Source of the DNA: Sphingosinicella terrae
GTDB lineage: Bacteria; Pseudomonadota; Alphaproteobacteria; Sphingomonadales; Sphingomonadaceae
Assembly (NCBI RefSeq): GCF_003347635.1
Contig: NZ_QDFY01000004.1
Span: forward strand, 186,001 to 250,000
DNA: 64,000 bases
Direction of reading: 5' to 3'
Both the position numbers and the translations under genes were made by a program. Shown here piece after piece: positions 17,231 through 26,564 of the stretch; positions within the stretch are counted from its first letter, which is position 1, and each line of letters begins with the position of its first letter. The notes beneath the pieces were generated by a model, which was not told the origin of the DNA, made no database searches, and saw only the letters and a list, made by a program, of their open reading frames with translations.

Positions 17231-17602
17231 ATGCGAGCCATGATGAAAAGGGTGTGGATAGTCGCGGCGGCGCTGGCCGCTGCCGCATGCCAGGCCCCGG
17301 TCGAGCCGGTCGCGGAAGAGAAAAGCGACCGGCTGATGCGGGGTTGCGGCGAAGCCGATCGGCTGCTCGAGCAGATGAAGAGCGCGGAGAGCAGTTTCCA
17401 ACTGGACGGGGAAGGCAATGCGACGATCCGGCGCAGTCTCTGGTCTTCCCTGCCCGACAGCATGCAGGATGGCCTGCTAAAGGCGATCGCCTACGATGCC
17501 GTGTGCAAGGCCGGTGAGCCTCGCGAGCAGGTCGTGACGATGCGCAGCAGCGAGAGTTCCGAGGTGCTCGCCCAACAGACGATCACCGAATTCGCGCGCT
17601 GA
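17231..17602 (+). CDS. small lipoprotein, second of a tandem paralogous pair
   Basis: A 123-residue lipoprotein. Alternative ATGs at 17231, 17240 and 17243 all lie before the signal sequence; lipobox AAAC. The mature sequence has GCGEADRLLEQM, LWSSLPDSMQDGLLKAI and AVCKAGEPREQV, which line up with the same elements in the preceding lipoprotein, including a conserved Cys pair (beyond the lipid-bearing Cys) that could form a disulfide. The two genes are 65 bases apart. Function unknown; they immediately precede the polysaccharide locus. Confidence 0.72.
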   Translation: MRAMMKRVWIVAAALAAAACQAPVEPVAEEKSDRLMRGCGEADRLLEQMKSAESSFQLDGEGNATIRRSLWSSLPDSMQDGLLKAIAYDAVCKAGEPREQVVTMRSSESSEVLAQQTITEFAR

Positions 17603-17763
17603 GGCCCGAAGAGCAGGTCAGGCGGCCGAGCGCGACGACTGGAGGAAGCCGCCTTGAACGGTAGCCACCGAAGGAAGTTCTTTCACGCGCACCGAAAGGC
17701 TCGTACAAACAAGATGATGAATGATTTCTCGCGTCGGGACGGGACTCTGCAAGGGGTAACTGG

Positions 17764-19716
17764 ATGATCAACAAGCTGTCGACGCTCGGACGAGCGCGGA
17801 AGCGGGCCGTGATCATCGCGTTCGACATCGTGTCGATGAGCCTGGCACTGTGGCTCGCCTTCTGCATTCGATACGGCGAGTTCTACATCCCGATCAATAT
17901 GTGGGTCCTGCCGCTGGCTGCCGCCGCGATCGCCCTTGGCGCCGGCGTCCTTCTGCTCCTCAAGGTCTATCGGGTCGTCATCCGCTACATCGACGTCAAT
18001 GCGGCGCTGACCATTGCGGTCGGATCAGGAGCGGTCTCGGCCGTCTGGTTCGTGCTGGCCTATGTCTCTCGGGTGAAGGACCTGCCACGCTCGGTCGGCT
18101 TCATCTATTTCGCCCTTCTCTTCCTGTTCATGTTCTTCGGCCGCCTCGGCGCCGCGCGCTTGCTGAACGGCGACCATCCCGGCCGACTTCCGGTCGCGCG
18201 CTCCAACAAGGCGGGCGCCAGCGAGAGCAATGTCGCCATCTATGGCGCCACGCCGGCTGCCTCGGCTCTCGGCGAGGCGCTTCGCCGTCATCCGGAATAC
18301 AGGCTCCGCTGCTTCGTCGACGACAATCCGGCCTGGGTGGGCAGGACGATGGGCGGGGCGCCCATCCGCTCCACCGAAGAGTTGCGCGATGCGATCCGGC
18401 GCGGAGCCGTGCAGCAGGTCTTCGTCGCCATCCAATCTTCGACGCGCACCGAGCGCGTGGCCGCGCTCGCTGCGCTGTCGAACATGGGCGTTCCGGTGAT
18501 GACGATCCCCTCCTACGAGGAGATCATGAGCGGCCGCTATACGGTTTCGGACGTACGGCCTATCAATGTCGAAGACTTGCTCAAGCGCGACATCGTCCCG
18601 CCGATCGGCGAACTGATTGAAGAAGGCGTCCGCGGCAAATCCGTGCTGGTGACCGGCGCCGGCGGATCGATCGGATCGGAGATATGCAGGCAAGTGGCCC
18701 AACAGGGGCCGCGCCGGCTCGTGCTGCTCGATCACAGCGAATTCGCGCTCTTCAGCATCGAGACCGAGCTGCGCGCCCTCTGCGAATCCCTGGGCACGGC
18801 GCCGGATCTCGTCCCGATCATCGGTTCGCTGCTCAACGCGCGGCTGGTGCGCTCCCTGCTGACGGACCACGAAATCGACACGGTGTTTCACGCCGCCGCC
18901 TACAAGCACGTGCCCTTGCTCGAGTTCAACGAAGTGAGCGGCGTCGCCAACAATGTGATCGGGACCAGAATCCTGGCGGATGCCTGCGTCGAGGCCAACG
19001 TCCCGCGTCTGACGATGATCTCGACCGACAAGGCGGTGCGGCCGACAAACGTCATGGGCCGCAGCAAGCGGGTGGCGGAGCTCTACATCCAGTCGCTCGC
19101 CGCCCAGTCGGAGGTCCAGACCCGGTTCGGCATCGTCCGCTTCGGCAACGTGCTCGACTCCTCCGGATCGGTCGTCCAGCAGTTCCGCAAGCAGATCGGC
19201 GAAGGTGGCCCCGTGACCGTCACCCACCCCGACATCACCCGCTTCTTCATGTCCATCCCGGAAGCGACCCAGCTCGTCCTCCAGGCGAACAGTCTCGCGA
19301 CCAAAGGCGAAGTGTTCGTCCTAGACATGGGCGAACCGGTTCGCATCGCGGACCTGGCGCGCACCATGATCGCCCTGTCCGGCATGACCGAGCGGACTCA
19401 CGCCAATCCTGACGGCGACATAGAGATCATCTATATCGGCCTGCGCCCCGGGGAGAAGCTGCACGAGGAATTGTTCGTTGGCGAAGCCATCGTCGATACC
19501 GTGCATCCCCAGATCAAGATGGCTATGGAACGCTCGATGCCCTTCCAGGAATTGCAGCCGCATCTGCGCCGGCTCGAAATAGCGCTCGAGGCGCATGATG
19601 CCCGGGCGATACGAACGGTGTTGAACAAGATCGTGGAAGGGGATTTCCCGGTCGCGAGAACGGCGAAGCCGATAAGGACTCAGGGCGAGGCCTCGGCCAC
19701 GGCGGTGAAGGGCTGA
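17764..19716 (+). CDS. membrane nucleotide-sugar 4,6-dehydratase of the CapD/WbpM/FlaA1 type
   Basis: A 650-residue protein. The N-terminal third has about four membrane spans (residues 15-125), then a CoA-binding-like Rossmann region, then the catalytic short-chain dehydrogenase domain with NAD motif TGAGGSIGSE. The catalytic stretch STDKAVRPTNVMGRSKR shows the S-M-K style triad of the UDP-GlcNAc 4,6-dehydratase group rather than S-Y-K. The product would be a 4-keto-6-deoxy sugar for an aminotransferase. The ATG at 17764 has AGGGG upstream. It is the first gene of a plus-strand unit with the small protein and the DegT-type aminotransferase, which fits a pathway to a 4-amino-6-deoxy sugar. 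Confidence 0.92.
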   Translation: MINKLSTLGRARKRAVIIAFDIVSMSLALWLAFCIRYGEFYIPINMWVLPLAAAAIALGAGVLLLLKVYRVVIRYIDVNAALTIAVGSGAVSAVWFVLAYVSRVKDLPRSVGFIYFALLFLFMFFGRLGAARLLNGDHPGRLPVARSNKAGASESNVAIYGATPAASALGEALRRHPEYRLRCFVDDNPAWVGRTMGGAPIRSTEELRDAIRRGAVQQVFVAIQSSTRTERVAALAALSNMGVPVMTIPSYEEIMSGRYTVSDVRPINVEDLLKRDIVPPIGELIEEGVRGKSVLVTGAGGSIGSEICRQVAQQGPRRLVLLDHSEFALFSIETELRALCESLGTAPDLVPIIGSLLNARLVRSLLTDHEIDTVFHAAAYKHVPLLEFNEVSGVANNVIGTRILADACVEANVPRLTMISTDKAVRPTNVMGRSKRVAELYIQSLAAQSEVQTRFGIVRFGNVLDSSGSVVQQFRKQIGEGGPVTVTHPDITRFFMSIPEATQLVLQANSLATKGEVFVLDMGEPVRIADLARTMIALSGMTERTHANPDGDIEIIYIGLRPGEKLHEELFVGEAIVDTVHPQIKMAMERSMPFQELQPHLRRLEIALEAHDARAIRTVLNKIVEGDFPVARTAKPIRTQGEASATAVKG

Positions 19717-19723
19717 TCATTCC

Positions 19724-20065
19724 ATGGCGATCGACGCACCTCCGACCGGATCCGGTCCGTCCCAACAAGAAGGGCCGCGCACGTGGCAGCCGAGCCGGCG
19801 GCCGCCCCATGCCGCCACGAGCGGCCAGCCCGCCGACGAGGGCAAGATCGTCGAGCTGGGACTGCCGGAAGGCCTCGTCGCGCGCTTGCGGGCGTTATTC
19901 AGGCGTCCGTTCGTCCGACTGGTGGCCGGCCTCGCCCTCTTCATTGCGGGCGCGCTCCTCTATGACACCTATGTCAATTACGGCAGCTGGACCGAGCGTG
20001 CCGAGAAGCCGAAAGCGACCCAGCACAAGGGCTTGGCGCCGGTGAAGGAGAGGCCGGACGGCTAG
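19724..20065 (+). CDS. small single-span membrane protein, hypothetical
   Basis: A 113-residue protein. It has a Pro/Gln/Arg-rich, probably disordered N-terminus, one hydrophobic segment (about residues 66-84, VRLVAGLALFIAGALLYD) and a short charged tail. It starts 7 bases after the dehydratase stop, so it is probably cotranscribed with it. No family recognised; the reading frame keeps the local codon style, so I regard it as real but unassigned. Confidence 0.6.
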   Translation: MAIDAPPTGSGPSQQEGPRTWQPSRRPPHAATSGQPADEGKIVELGLPEGLVARLRALFRRPFVRLVAGLALFIAGALLYDTYVNYGSWTERAEKPKATQHKGLAPVKERPDG

Positions 20066-20155
20066 GCTTCCACGCCACGATAGCAACGGCCCTGCCGTGG
20101 TTGAACGAGCCCGGCAGAGGCCATAGTCTCGTCTCGCAGAAAACAGGATTGCATC

Positions 20156-21784
20156 TTGTCCGACCCCGCTCACTACGTCACCAGCGACTATTATCAGCCT
20201 GGGCTCCTGAACAACGTTGCCAGCTTCGGCATCATCGTCGTCCTTGCGGTCGTGGTCTTCATCGGCCTGGTGGTCGGAGCCAGGCTGATGCTGCGCCGGA
20301 GTAAGAGGGCGAGTCCGGGGCTTCGGCGGGTCTTGAAAGCCATAGGCGGCCTCGCCAAACCGGCCTCCCCGATCAAGTTCCGGCTGCGGAGCCGTCAGGA
20401 AAAGCTCGGCAGGCGGCGCAAGAGCGAAAACCACTACAAGATGAGCCCCGCCGACGAAGCGGAAGCGAGCGAGGTGACCCAGCTTCAGCCGGGCAGGAAG
20501 CCCATGTCCGCGAGCTTCCCCCAGGTCATCGGGCGGCCCTCTCCGCACAAGCGCGCAGGCGTCGCCTATGAGCCGCTGCCGGAGGAAGCCTGGCCGCGCT
20601 TCGCCGAGGACGAGGTGGCAGCGGTCGCCGATATCCTGCGGTCCGGCAAGGTTAACCAGTGGACCGGCACGCGCGTCTTCGAGTTCGAGCAGGCCTATAC
20701 GCGCTTGTTGCGGAACGGCCGCGCAATTGCCCTCGCTAACGGCTCGGTTGCGCTGGAGCTAGCGCTGCGGGCCTTCGACGTCGGGCCCGGCGACGAGGTG
20801 ATCGTGACTCCCCGCAGCTTCGTGGCTTCGGCAAGCTGCGTCCGGCTGGTAGGCGCCACTCCCGTTTTCGCCGACATCGATCCTGACAGCGGCAATGTCA
20901 CCGCCGCGACCATCGCCGCCGCGATCTCACCCCGAACGAAAGCGGTGATACCTGTCCATATCGCCGGATGGCCGTGCGACATGCCGGCGATCATGGAACT
21001 CGCCCGGCAGCATGGACTCAAGGTGATCGAGGATTGCGCCCAGGCGCATGGCGCGGAGATCGATGGCCTGCCGGTCGGAAGCTTCGGCGATTCAGCCTGC
21101 TTCTCCTTCTGCCAGGACAAGATAATCTCGACGGGCGGCGAAGGCGGGCTGGCGACCTTCCGCGATGACGAGGCGTTCGAATGGGCCTGGTCCTTCAAGG
21201 ACCATGGCAAGAACCGGAAGCGGGCGATGGAGCGTCCGACAGGTCTCGGATTCCGCTGGCTGCATGACATTCCGGGCACCAACTGGCGGATGACCGAAAT
21301 CGCGGCGATGATCGGACTTCACCAGCTCGACAAGCTCCCGCAATGGCGCGCCCGTCGCAACCGCAATGCGGAGATATGGGGCACCGCGTTGTCCGCGGTG
21401 GCGGGATTGCGCGTGCCGAGGCCGCCCCTGAACGTGACCCACGCTTACTACAAATTCTACGCTTATGTTGATGTCGATCCGCAGGCCAATCTCCGGATAC
21501 GCGACCGTATCCTCGAACTGGCAGCGGAATCGGGCATCCGTGCCTTTTCCGGTTCGTGTTGCGAAGTCTACAAGGAGGCGGCGTTCACCGATCTCGCGGT
21601 CGAGCCGCTTCCCGTGGCCAGAGCGCTGGGCGAGTCGAGCCTCATGTTCGAGGTGCACCCTACGCTCGACAGCCGGCGCCTGAGCGACCGAGCAGATGCC
21701 ATCGCGCAGATTGCGCGCGACGTAATCGCCGACCACGCCAAGCCGGCGCCGATGAGATCGGCTTCAGAGGCGGCGGGAGGCTGA
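20156..21784 (+). CDS. DegT/DnrJ/EryC1 sugar aminotransferase with N-terminal membrane-anchor extension
   Basis: A 542-residue open frame. The C-terminal 400 residues are a PLP-dependent DegT-type sugar aminotransferase, with substrate-pocket and PLP motifs (VNQWTGTRVFEFE, DCAQAHGAEI) and the Schiff-base lysine at about residue 322 in QDKIISTGGEGG. It would aminate the 4-keto sugar made by the dehydratase upstream. The first 116 residues are unusual for the family: a membrane span (about 20-46) followed by a basic linker. The start is TTG at 20156 with AGGA seven bases upstream. An internal ATG at 20504 with AGGA five bases upstream would give a normal-sized soluble enzyme, so either a fusion or two nested products are possible. 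The last 21 bases overlap the convergent gene. Confidence 0.88.
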   Translation: MSDPAHYVTSDYYQPGLLNNVASFGIIVVLAVVVFIGLVVGARLMLRRSKRASPGLRRVLKAIGGLAKPASPIKFRLRSRQEKLGRRRKSENHYKMSPADEAEASEVTQLQPGRKPMSASFPQVIGRPSPHKRAGVAYEPLPEEAWPRFAEDEVAAVADILRSGKVNQWTGTRVFEFEQAYTRLLRNGRAIALANGSVALELALRAFDVGPGDEVIVTPRSFVASASCVRLVGATPVFADIDPDSGNVTAATIAAAISPRTKAVIPVHIAGWPCDMPAIMELARQHGLKVIEDCAQAHGAEIDGLPVGSFGDSACFSFCQDKIISTGGEGGLATFRDDEAFEWAWSFKDHGKNRKRAMERPTGLGFRWLHDIPGTNWRMTEIAAMIGLHQLDKLPQWRARRNRNAEIWGTALSAVAGLRVPRPPLNVTHAYYKFYAYVDVDPQANLRIRDRILELAAESGIRAFSGSCCEVYKEAAFTDLAVEPLPVARALGESSLMFEVHPTLDSRRLSDRADAIAQIARDVIADHAKPAPMRSASEAAGG

Positions 21785-23122
21785 TTTTCGGAACCGCCCC
21801 TCCTCGGAGGGCGGGCGCGCCGACACCATCAGCGCCGCGCAAAGGCCGCAGAGCGCCGCAATCGCGGCGGTGCGAACGGGATAATCGACCATGGAGTGCA
21901 GCAGCACCACTCCGATGGCGATCGAGCCGGCACGGCCGAGCGCGCTGTCGGTCGAGGTCCAGCTTCGCCTGACGGCGAGCGCGTACCAGAGCAGGAAGGC
22001 GGCAAGCAGCAGCAGGCCCGGAAAACCGGTTTCGAGTAGCCATTCCAGATAGTCGTTATGGGCGTGGTTGGTGAATTCGTCGGGTCGGTCATCCGGATCC
22101 TCGTTCATCCGGTACAGCGCCACGAAGCTGCCGAGCCCGCTCCCGGCGGGTTCGAATTCCAGAGCCAGCCGACCCGTCTCGTTCCAGATGGCCTCACGCG
22201 TGCTGGCCTGGACGTTGCCCTTGGCCAAAGCATCGCGCGTGACGATGCCGCTCGCACCTACCGCCGCGATCGCGGCAAGAACGAAAAGCGCCGCCGCGAC
22301 GATCCAGCTCCGCGGAACGCTGCCGGCGAGATCCTTGCGCACCATCAGGACGCAAAAGCCGATGACCAGCGGCAGGATGGCCATGCCCGCGCGCGATCCC
22401 GTCACCATTACGCCACCGGAAATCACCGCGAAGAGAACGGCGATGACCACGGCCTTGGCGGCCCCTTCCTGCCTGTACCGGCCATCCTGAAGAAGAGGCG
22501 TGGCGAGCGCGGCCACGAAGGGGAGGGTCATCAGAAGCAGGGTGGCCTGATGGTTGCGGTTCGCGAAGAAGCCCACGGTGTAGCCGCGGTTGGTCACGTC
22601 ATAGAAATAGAGCGGCGAGTTGGCGCTTCCCGCCACCTGGGACAGCCCTACCAATAGGGCAACGATTCCGAAGCCGACCACGACCGGTAGAAAGAACTGG
22701 CGGTACCGGACGGATGTCGGGGCCACGAGCGCGATCATGGTGACGACCGGCAGCGTCGAGGCCAAGGCCCGCAACGTCCCGTCGGGCGAGAGTGACAGGC
22801 TCAGCCACGGCAACGACATGCCCAGTGACCTGAAGCCGTCGACGATCGAATCCCGTCCGGGCAGGGATGACCAGAGCCCCGGTGGAAGGGGCGCGAGCTG
22901 CAACGCGATCAGCAGCAGCCATCCCCCGACAAGGAGCCACAGCCCCCGCTCCCCCGGCTGCCAGTGGCGAGAGCGCCCCGTCAGGAGCAGGGCGATGGCC
23001 AGCAGCGCGCCGAGCAGCTGCAGGAACAGGTTCCCCAGGATCCCCGCGGCGCTCGCTCCTCCAAGCACGAGACAGAGCAGGAGATAGGGCACCGCCACGA
23101 AATTACGTGTCCGCGATCTCAT
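21764..23122 (-). CDS. O-antigen ligase / Wzy-like polysaccharide membrane protein
   Basis: A 452-residue integral membrane protein with about 11 hydrophobic segments and a large periplasmic loop before the final spans. The loop contains a Wzy_C-type motif, HNDYLEWLLETGFPG, characteristic of O-antigen ligases and related polymerases. Family members join undecaprenyl-linked glycans to lipid A-core, or polymerise them. Which role applies cannot be told here. The start ATG at 23122 overlaps the stop of the upstream TPR gene (ATGA); the much longer open frame upstream is read-through. It is the last gene of the export operon. Confidence 0.85.
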   Translation of the reverse strand: MRSRTRNFVAVPYLLLCLVLGGASAAGILGNLFLQLLGALLAIALLLTGRSRHWQPGERGLWLLVGGWLLLIALQLAPLPPGLWSSLPGRDSIVDGFRSLGMSLPWLSLSLSPDGTLRALASTLPVVTMIALVAPTSVRYRQFFLPVVVGFGIVALLVGLSQVAGSANSPLYFYDVTNRGYTVGFFANRNHQATLLLMTLPFVAALATPLLQDGRYRQEGAAKAVVIAVLFAVISGGVMVTGSRAGMAILPLVIGFCVLMVRKDLAGSVPRSWIVAAALFVLAAIAAVGASGIVTRDALAKGNVQASTREAIWNETGRLALEFEPAGSGLGSFVALYRMNEDPDDRPDEFTNHAHNDYLEWLLETGFPGLLLLAAFLLWYALAVRRSWTSTDSALGRAGSIAIGVVLLHSMVDYPVRTAAIAALCGLCAALMVSARPPSEEGRFRKSASRRL

Positions 23123-24279
23123 CGGCCGAACCTCACTTCGACCTGGCGCGTCCGTGCCTCGCCGGTCACGCCGGGTTCTCGGCTCGAGCCGGAGGCGACC
23201 AACGCGATCTCCTGGAAAGGACAGCCGCCCGGCACGTCGAAGCCGCGTCCGGCCTCCTGCGGCGCGTCGGCAGCGGGGAGAGGCAGCTCGACCAGAACAC
23301 GCCCCGATGGGCAGCCAACCCGCCATGTCAGGGCCGATCCTGATGGAGCGGCGCCTGCGATTGCAAGCTGGTAAGTCCCCGCCGGCAGGACGAGGGTCTG
23401 GCGGGCCAGTATCGTACCGGGCGGAGCGGCGGCCGATGCGACCAAAGCGCCCGGCCCGGATCCGTCGGCTTCGATCCGCGCTCCCGGCCCGACGCGCCAC
23501 TCGAAGGGCGCGATACCGGCGACGGACCTGAACGTCCCGTCATAGACGGGCGCGACGAGGTCGACGCGCTCGCTCGGGAGGCGCGCCACCCAGGCGGCAT
23601 AAGCCTCGGCGCTCACCGCGCCTGGCGCCGGATCGGGCGGCGCGGCGGCCAGATCGGCGAGAGCCTGGAGCCGGCGGCGATGGGCGGGGCTCGCCGCCCC
23701 CATGAGCTGCCGACCCCATTGGGGGAGCTCCCCGTTCGCACTCGCTTCGGCCAGTTTGCGGCCAAGGATTGCGCTGCCGCGCGGGTCGTCGAGAAGGAGA
23801 AGCATCGACTGGTGGATCGCGTCACCGACATCCGACCGCTGCCGCGCCAGCGCCAGACCCTGGTCGATCGCCTCCGACCAGCGGCCCTGCTGCCAATAGA
23901 GGGAGATCAATTGCCGGCGCGTGTCCGAATCGCGCGAGTTGCGCACGACCGCCTCTTCCAGCCAGCGGCTCCCTTGGCTCGCGTCGGCCTCGCGGGCGGC
24001 GGCTCGCGCCGCGGCGACGAAGGGCTCGGCCGAAAGCGGGGCGCGGCGGAGCGCCTCGCGGGCGAGGGCCATCTGCTCGGGCGAAGATGAGGCCCGAAGT
24101 GCAGCCGTTCCCAGTGCCTCGCCGCTCGGCGGCCAGAAGGCAAGGGCCCAGCCGGGCTGGATCGGACCGACCAGAGCGATGGCGGCGGCCCGCACGGCGC
24201 ACCACATCAGGCCGAGGAGCACCAGGAGACCGAACGTGCGATAGAAGGGCAAGGATATCTCCCCCCCGTTGGCCGTCAC
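23119..24279 (-). CDS. membrane-anchored TPR-like protein of the polysaccharide operon, hypothetical
   Basis: A 386-residue protein. One N-terminal membrane segment (about 13-35) precedes an alpha-helical repeat region with TPR character (about 65-210, for example YWQQGRWSEAIDQGLALA). The C-terminal part (about 240-386) is beta-rich and resembles a carbohydrate-binding sandwich. The start is GTG at 24279, overlapping the kinase stop as GTGA; the stop overlaps the next start. This tight packing between the Wzc-type kinase and the ligase-like protein suggests a scaffold or polymer-binding role in assembly, but I cannot name a family. Confidence 0.72.
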   Translation of the reverse strand: MTANGGEISLPFYRTFGLLVLLGLMWCAVRAAAIALVGPIQPGWALAFWPPSGEALGTAALRASSSPEQMALAREALRRAPLSAEPFVAAARAAAREADASQGSRWLEEAVVRNSRDSDTRRQLISLYWQQGRWSEAIDQGLALARQRSDVGDAIHQSMLLLLDDPRGSAILGRKLAEASANGELPQWGRQLMGAASPAHRRRLQALADLAAAPPDPAPGAVSAEAYAAWVARLPSERVDLVAPVYDGTFRSVAGIAPFEWRVGPGARIEADGSGPGALVASAAAPPGTILARQTLVLPAGTYQLAIAGAAPSGSALTWRVGCPSGRVLVELPLPAADAPQEAGRGFDVPGGCPFQEIALVASGSSREPGVTGEARTRQVEVRFGR

Positions 24280-26546
24280 CCTTGGCTCAGCTCAACATTC
24301 TCGTCGGGGCCCGAGCCCCGGCTGGCGCGCTTGCCGAGCAGGCCGGGAAGGACGAACCGAGTGCCGGAAGCCCCATCCTTGTCGCCGGTGCCGTAGCCAT
24401 AGCCGTAGCCGTAGCCGTAGCCGTAGCCCGATGTCTTCGAGTCGAACTTCGTCAGAACGCCGCCGACGATGCGGGCGCCAGCCGCGCGAAGCCGATTGAC
24501 GGTGTTCTGGGCCACCGAAAGCTTGATGCGTTCCGCTTCGAAGACGATCAACGTCCGATCGCAGAGGGCAGAGAGCAGCGGAGCGTCGGCCAGACCGAGC
24601 ACCGGCGGGCCATCGAGAATGACAATGTCGAACATCCCGGACAGCTTGCGCAGGATCTCGGACAGCGATGGATCCGACAGCAGATCCGCCGGATTGGGCG
24701 GTACCTTGCCCGCCTCGAGCAGCGATAGCCCCGGAACGCTGGTGGGACGGATCACGTTCTCCAGCGTCGCCGCGCCGGTCAGCAGACCGGAGAAGCCGTG
24801 CGAGTCGCTCCCTTCCATCGAGAAGGACGGGTTCCGAAGGTCCGCATCCAGCAACAGCGTGGTGTAACCGAGCCGGGCGAAGTTCCGCGCCAGCGCGAGC
24901 GAAGTGGTCGTCTTTCCTTCCGCCGGACCGGAGCTGGTGACCAGCAAGGTCGAGGGGGCGCCCTGCGCGGTCGCGAACTGGATCGCGCTTCGCAAGGAGG
25001 CATAGGCCTCCATCATCGGCGATCGCGGATTATCCAGCAGATCCGTCATGCCGCCGGTCTTCTCGGCCTTCGGGATGACGCCGAGCGGCGGGATCTCGAG
25101 CTTCGTCTCGAGATCCTCCTGGCTCCTGATCGTGTAGGTCAGGAATTCCAGCGCGAAGGCGGTGGCGAGGCCGGCGAGAAGGCCGATGAGCGCGCCGATG
25201 ATGGTGCTGCGCAGCGGCTGAGGCTCGACCGGAGTCCGAGGCGGCCGCGCCTCGTCGACGACCGAAATGAGATTCTCGCCCACGCCGCCGGCGATGCCGA
25301 CTTCATTGTAGCGTTGCAGAAGCGCCGCATACATGGCGCGATTGGTGTCCACCTCGCGCTGGAGGATATTGTACTGGATGCTGCGCCCACGCAGGTTGAG
25401 CACCGCCTCGCGCAACTGGTTGACGCGAGAGATCACCTCATTTTCTCGCGCCAGAGCCGCCACATAGTTGGTCCGCAGGGTGCCGATCGCCTGCGCCTTT
25501 TCGAAATTGATCGTTTCCTGGATCGTTTCCATCTGGGTGCGCATGTCGACCATCTCGGGATGCTCGGGGCGCATCAGGTTGAGCTTGGTTTGGTACTGAG
25601 CCTGCAGCGTATTAAGCTGCTGGCGCAGGCCCTGAACGACATTGCTGTTCAGCACCTCGCTCGTCGGATCTCCCTGCGCCGCCTGGCGCCAGCGCGTTTC
25701 CGCCTGGGAACGGGCGCTTTCGGCCTCGGCCAGCTCGGAATTGGCGGCGATGAGCCGAGTGCCGTCGAGACTGTCAGACGCGTTCTGCCCCTGTCCGCCG
25801 CCTGCATCCCGAACGGTGACGATGCCCTGCTGCTGCGCATAGAGCGTCAGCTGGCGCTCCGCTTCCTCGAGACGTCCGCGAACTTCGTTGATCCGGCGCA
25901 GCAGGAAGTCACGCGCATATTCGCTGGCGCCGTATCGACGCTCGAGCACCGACTCCATGAAATTCTGCGCGAAGGAATTGGGGACCTGAGCAGCCATCTC
26001 CGGGTCCGGATGCTTGAAGCTGATCTGGACGAGCCGGCTGCTCGGAATCGGCGCCACCATGAAGGTGCTCGCCAAAGTGCTCGTCGCCTGTTCCAGCCTG
26101 CGCTCGGGCGGCGACTCCGGATTGGCGAACTGTGGATTGTCGGCCAGGTTGAGATCCCGCGCGACGCGCTGCGCGAGCGAGCGGCTGCGCAAAAGCCCGT
26201 AATTCGTCTCCAGCGACTGCACGTCGGTCATCGGAGTGGCGGAAACGGTGCCGCCAACGTCGACCATCTTCACCTGCTCCAGGCTGATCTCGAGGGTGGT
26301 CGAGGCCTGATATTGCGGCGTGGTCATCATCACTACGGTGACCGCGGACGCGATGCCGAGCAGCAGCGAGGCGAGGATCAGCCACCGGTACTTGATGATG
26401 ATCCGCCAGATGTCGGTGATCCCGAAGGCCACCGGCCGCGCCGAGACGGGCGCGACCACGGTAGGCGCCACCGCTGTCGGAAAGCCGATCGGATTGGATG
26501 CGCCGGGCGGTCTCATTCCGGGAGAGTGCGGGATGGGGGTGTTCAT
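24276..26546 (-). CDS. polysaccharide co-polymerase / tyrosine autokinase (Wzc-GumC-ExoP type)
   Basis: A 756-residue protein. A Wzz chain-length domain lies between two membrane spans (near residues 50 and 450), with coiled coil in the periplasmic part. It is followed by a cytoplasmic BY-kinase with Walker A (SSGPAEGKTTTSLAL), Walker A' (LLLDADLRNPS) and Walker B (IVILDGPPVLG). The C-terminal tail carries a Tyr-Gly repeat (six YG units) as the likely autophosphorylation cluster. In the family the kinase controls chain length and export through Wza by cycling phosphorylation. It lies 18 bases after the Wza-type gene in the same operon. Confidence 0.93.
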   Translation of the reverse strand: MNTPIPHSPGMRPPGASNPIGFPTAVAPTVVAPVSARPVAFGITDIWRIIIKYRWLILASLLLGIASAVTVVMMTTPQYQASTTLEISLEQVKMVDVGGTVSATPMTDVQSLETNYGLLRSRSLAQRVARDLNLADNPQFANPESPPERRLEQATSTLASTFMVAPIPSSRLVQISFKHPDPEMAAQVPNSFAQNFMESVLERRYGASEYARDFLLRRINEVRGRLEEAERQLTLYAQQQGIVTVRDAGGGQGQNASDSLDGTRLIAANSELAEAESARSQAETRWRQAAQGDPTSEVLNSNVVQGLRQQLNTLQAQYQTKLNLMRPEHPEMVDMRTQMETIQETINFEKAQAIGTLRTNYVAALARENEVISRVNQLREAVLNLRGRSIQYNILQREVDTNRAMYAALLQRYNEVGIAGGVGENLISVVDEARPPRTPVEPQPLRSTIIGALIGLLAGLATAFALEFLTYTIRSQEDLETKLEIPPLGVIPKAEKTGGMTDLLDNPRSPMMEAYASLRSAIQFATAQGAPSTLLVTSSGPAEGKTTTSLALARNFARLGYTTLLLDADLRNPSFSMEGSDSHGFSGLLTGAATLENVIRPTSVPGLSLLEAGKVPPNPADLLSDPSLSEILRKLSGMFDIVILDGPPVLGLADAPLLSALCDRTLIVFEAERIKLSVAQNTVNRLRAAGARIVGGVLTKFDSKTSGYGYGYGYGYGYGTGDKDGASGTRFVLPGLLGKRASRGSGPDENVELSQG
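24391..24428 (-). repeat. hexamer repeat encoding the Tyr-Gly tail of the kinase
   Basis: About six copies of CCGTAG (with one CCATAG variant) occur head to tail. On the minus strand they encode alternating Tyr and Gly. The unit is six bases, so slipped-strand change would add or remove one Tyr-Gly pair without a frameshift. Confidence 0.9.
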
Positions 26547-26564
26547 GGGAATGAGCCTGCTGCG

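Noticed and set aside
24391-24428. CRISPR or regulatory repeat array
   Set aside because: The hexamers are contiguous without spacers and lie in frame within the kinase coding sequence.
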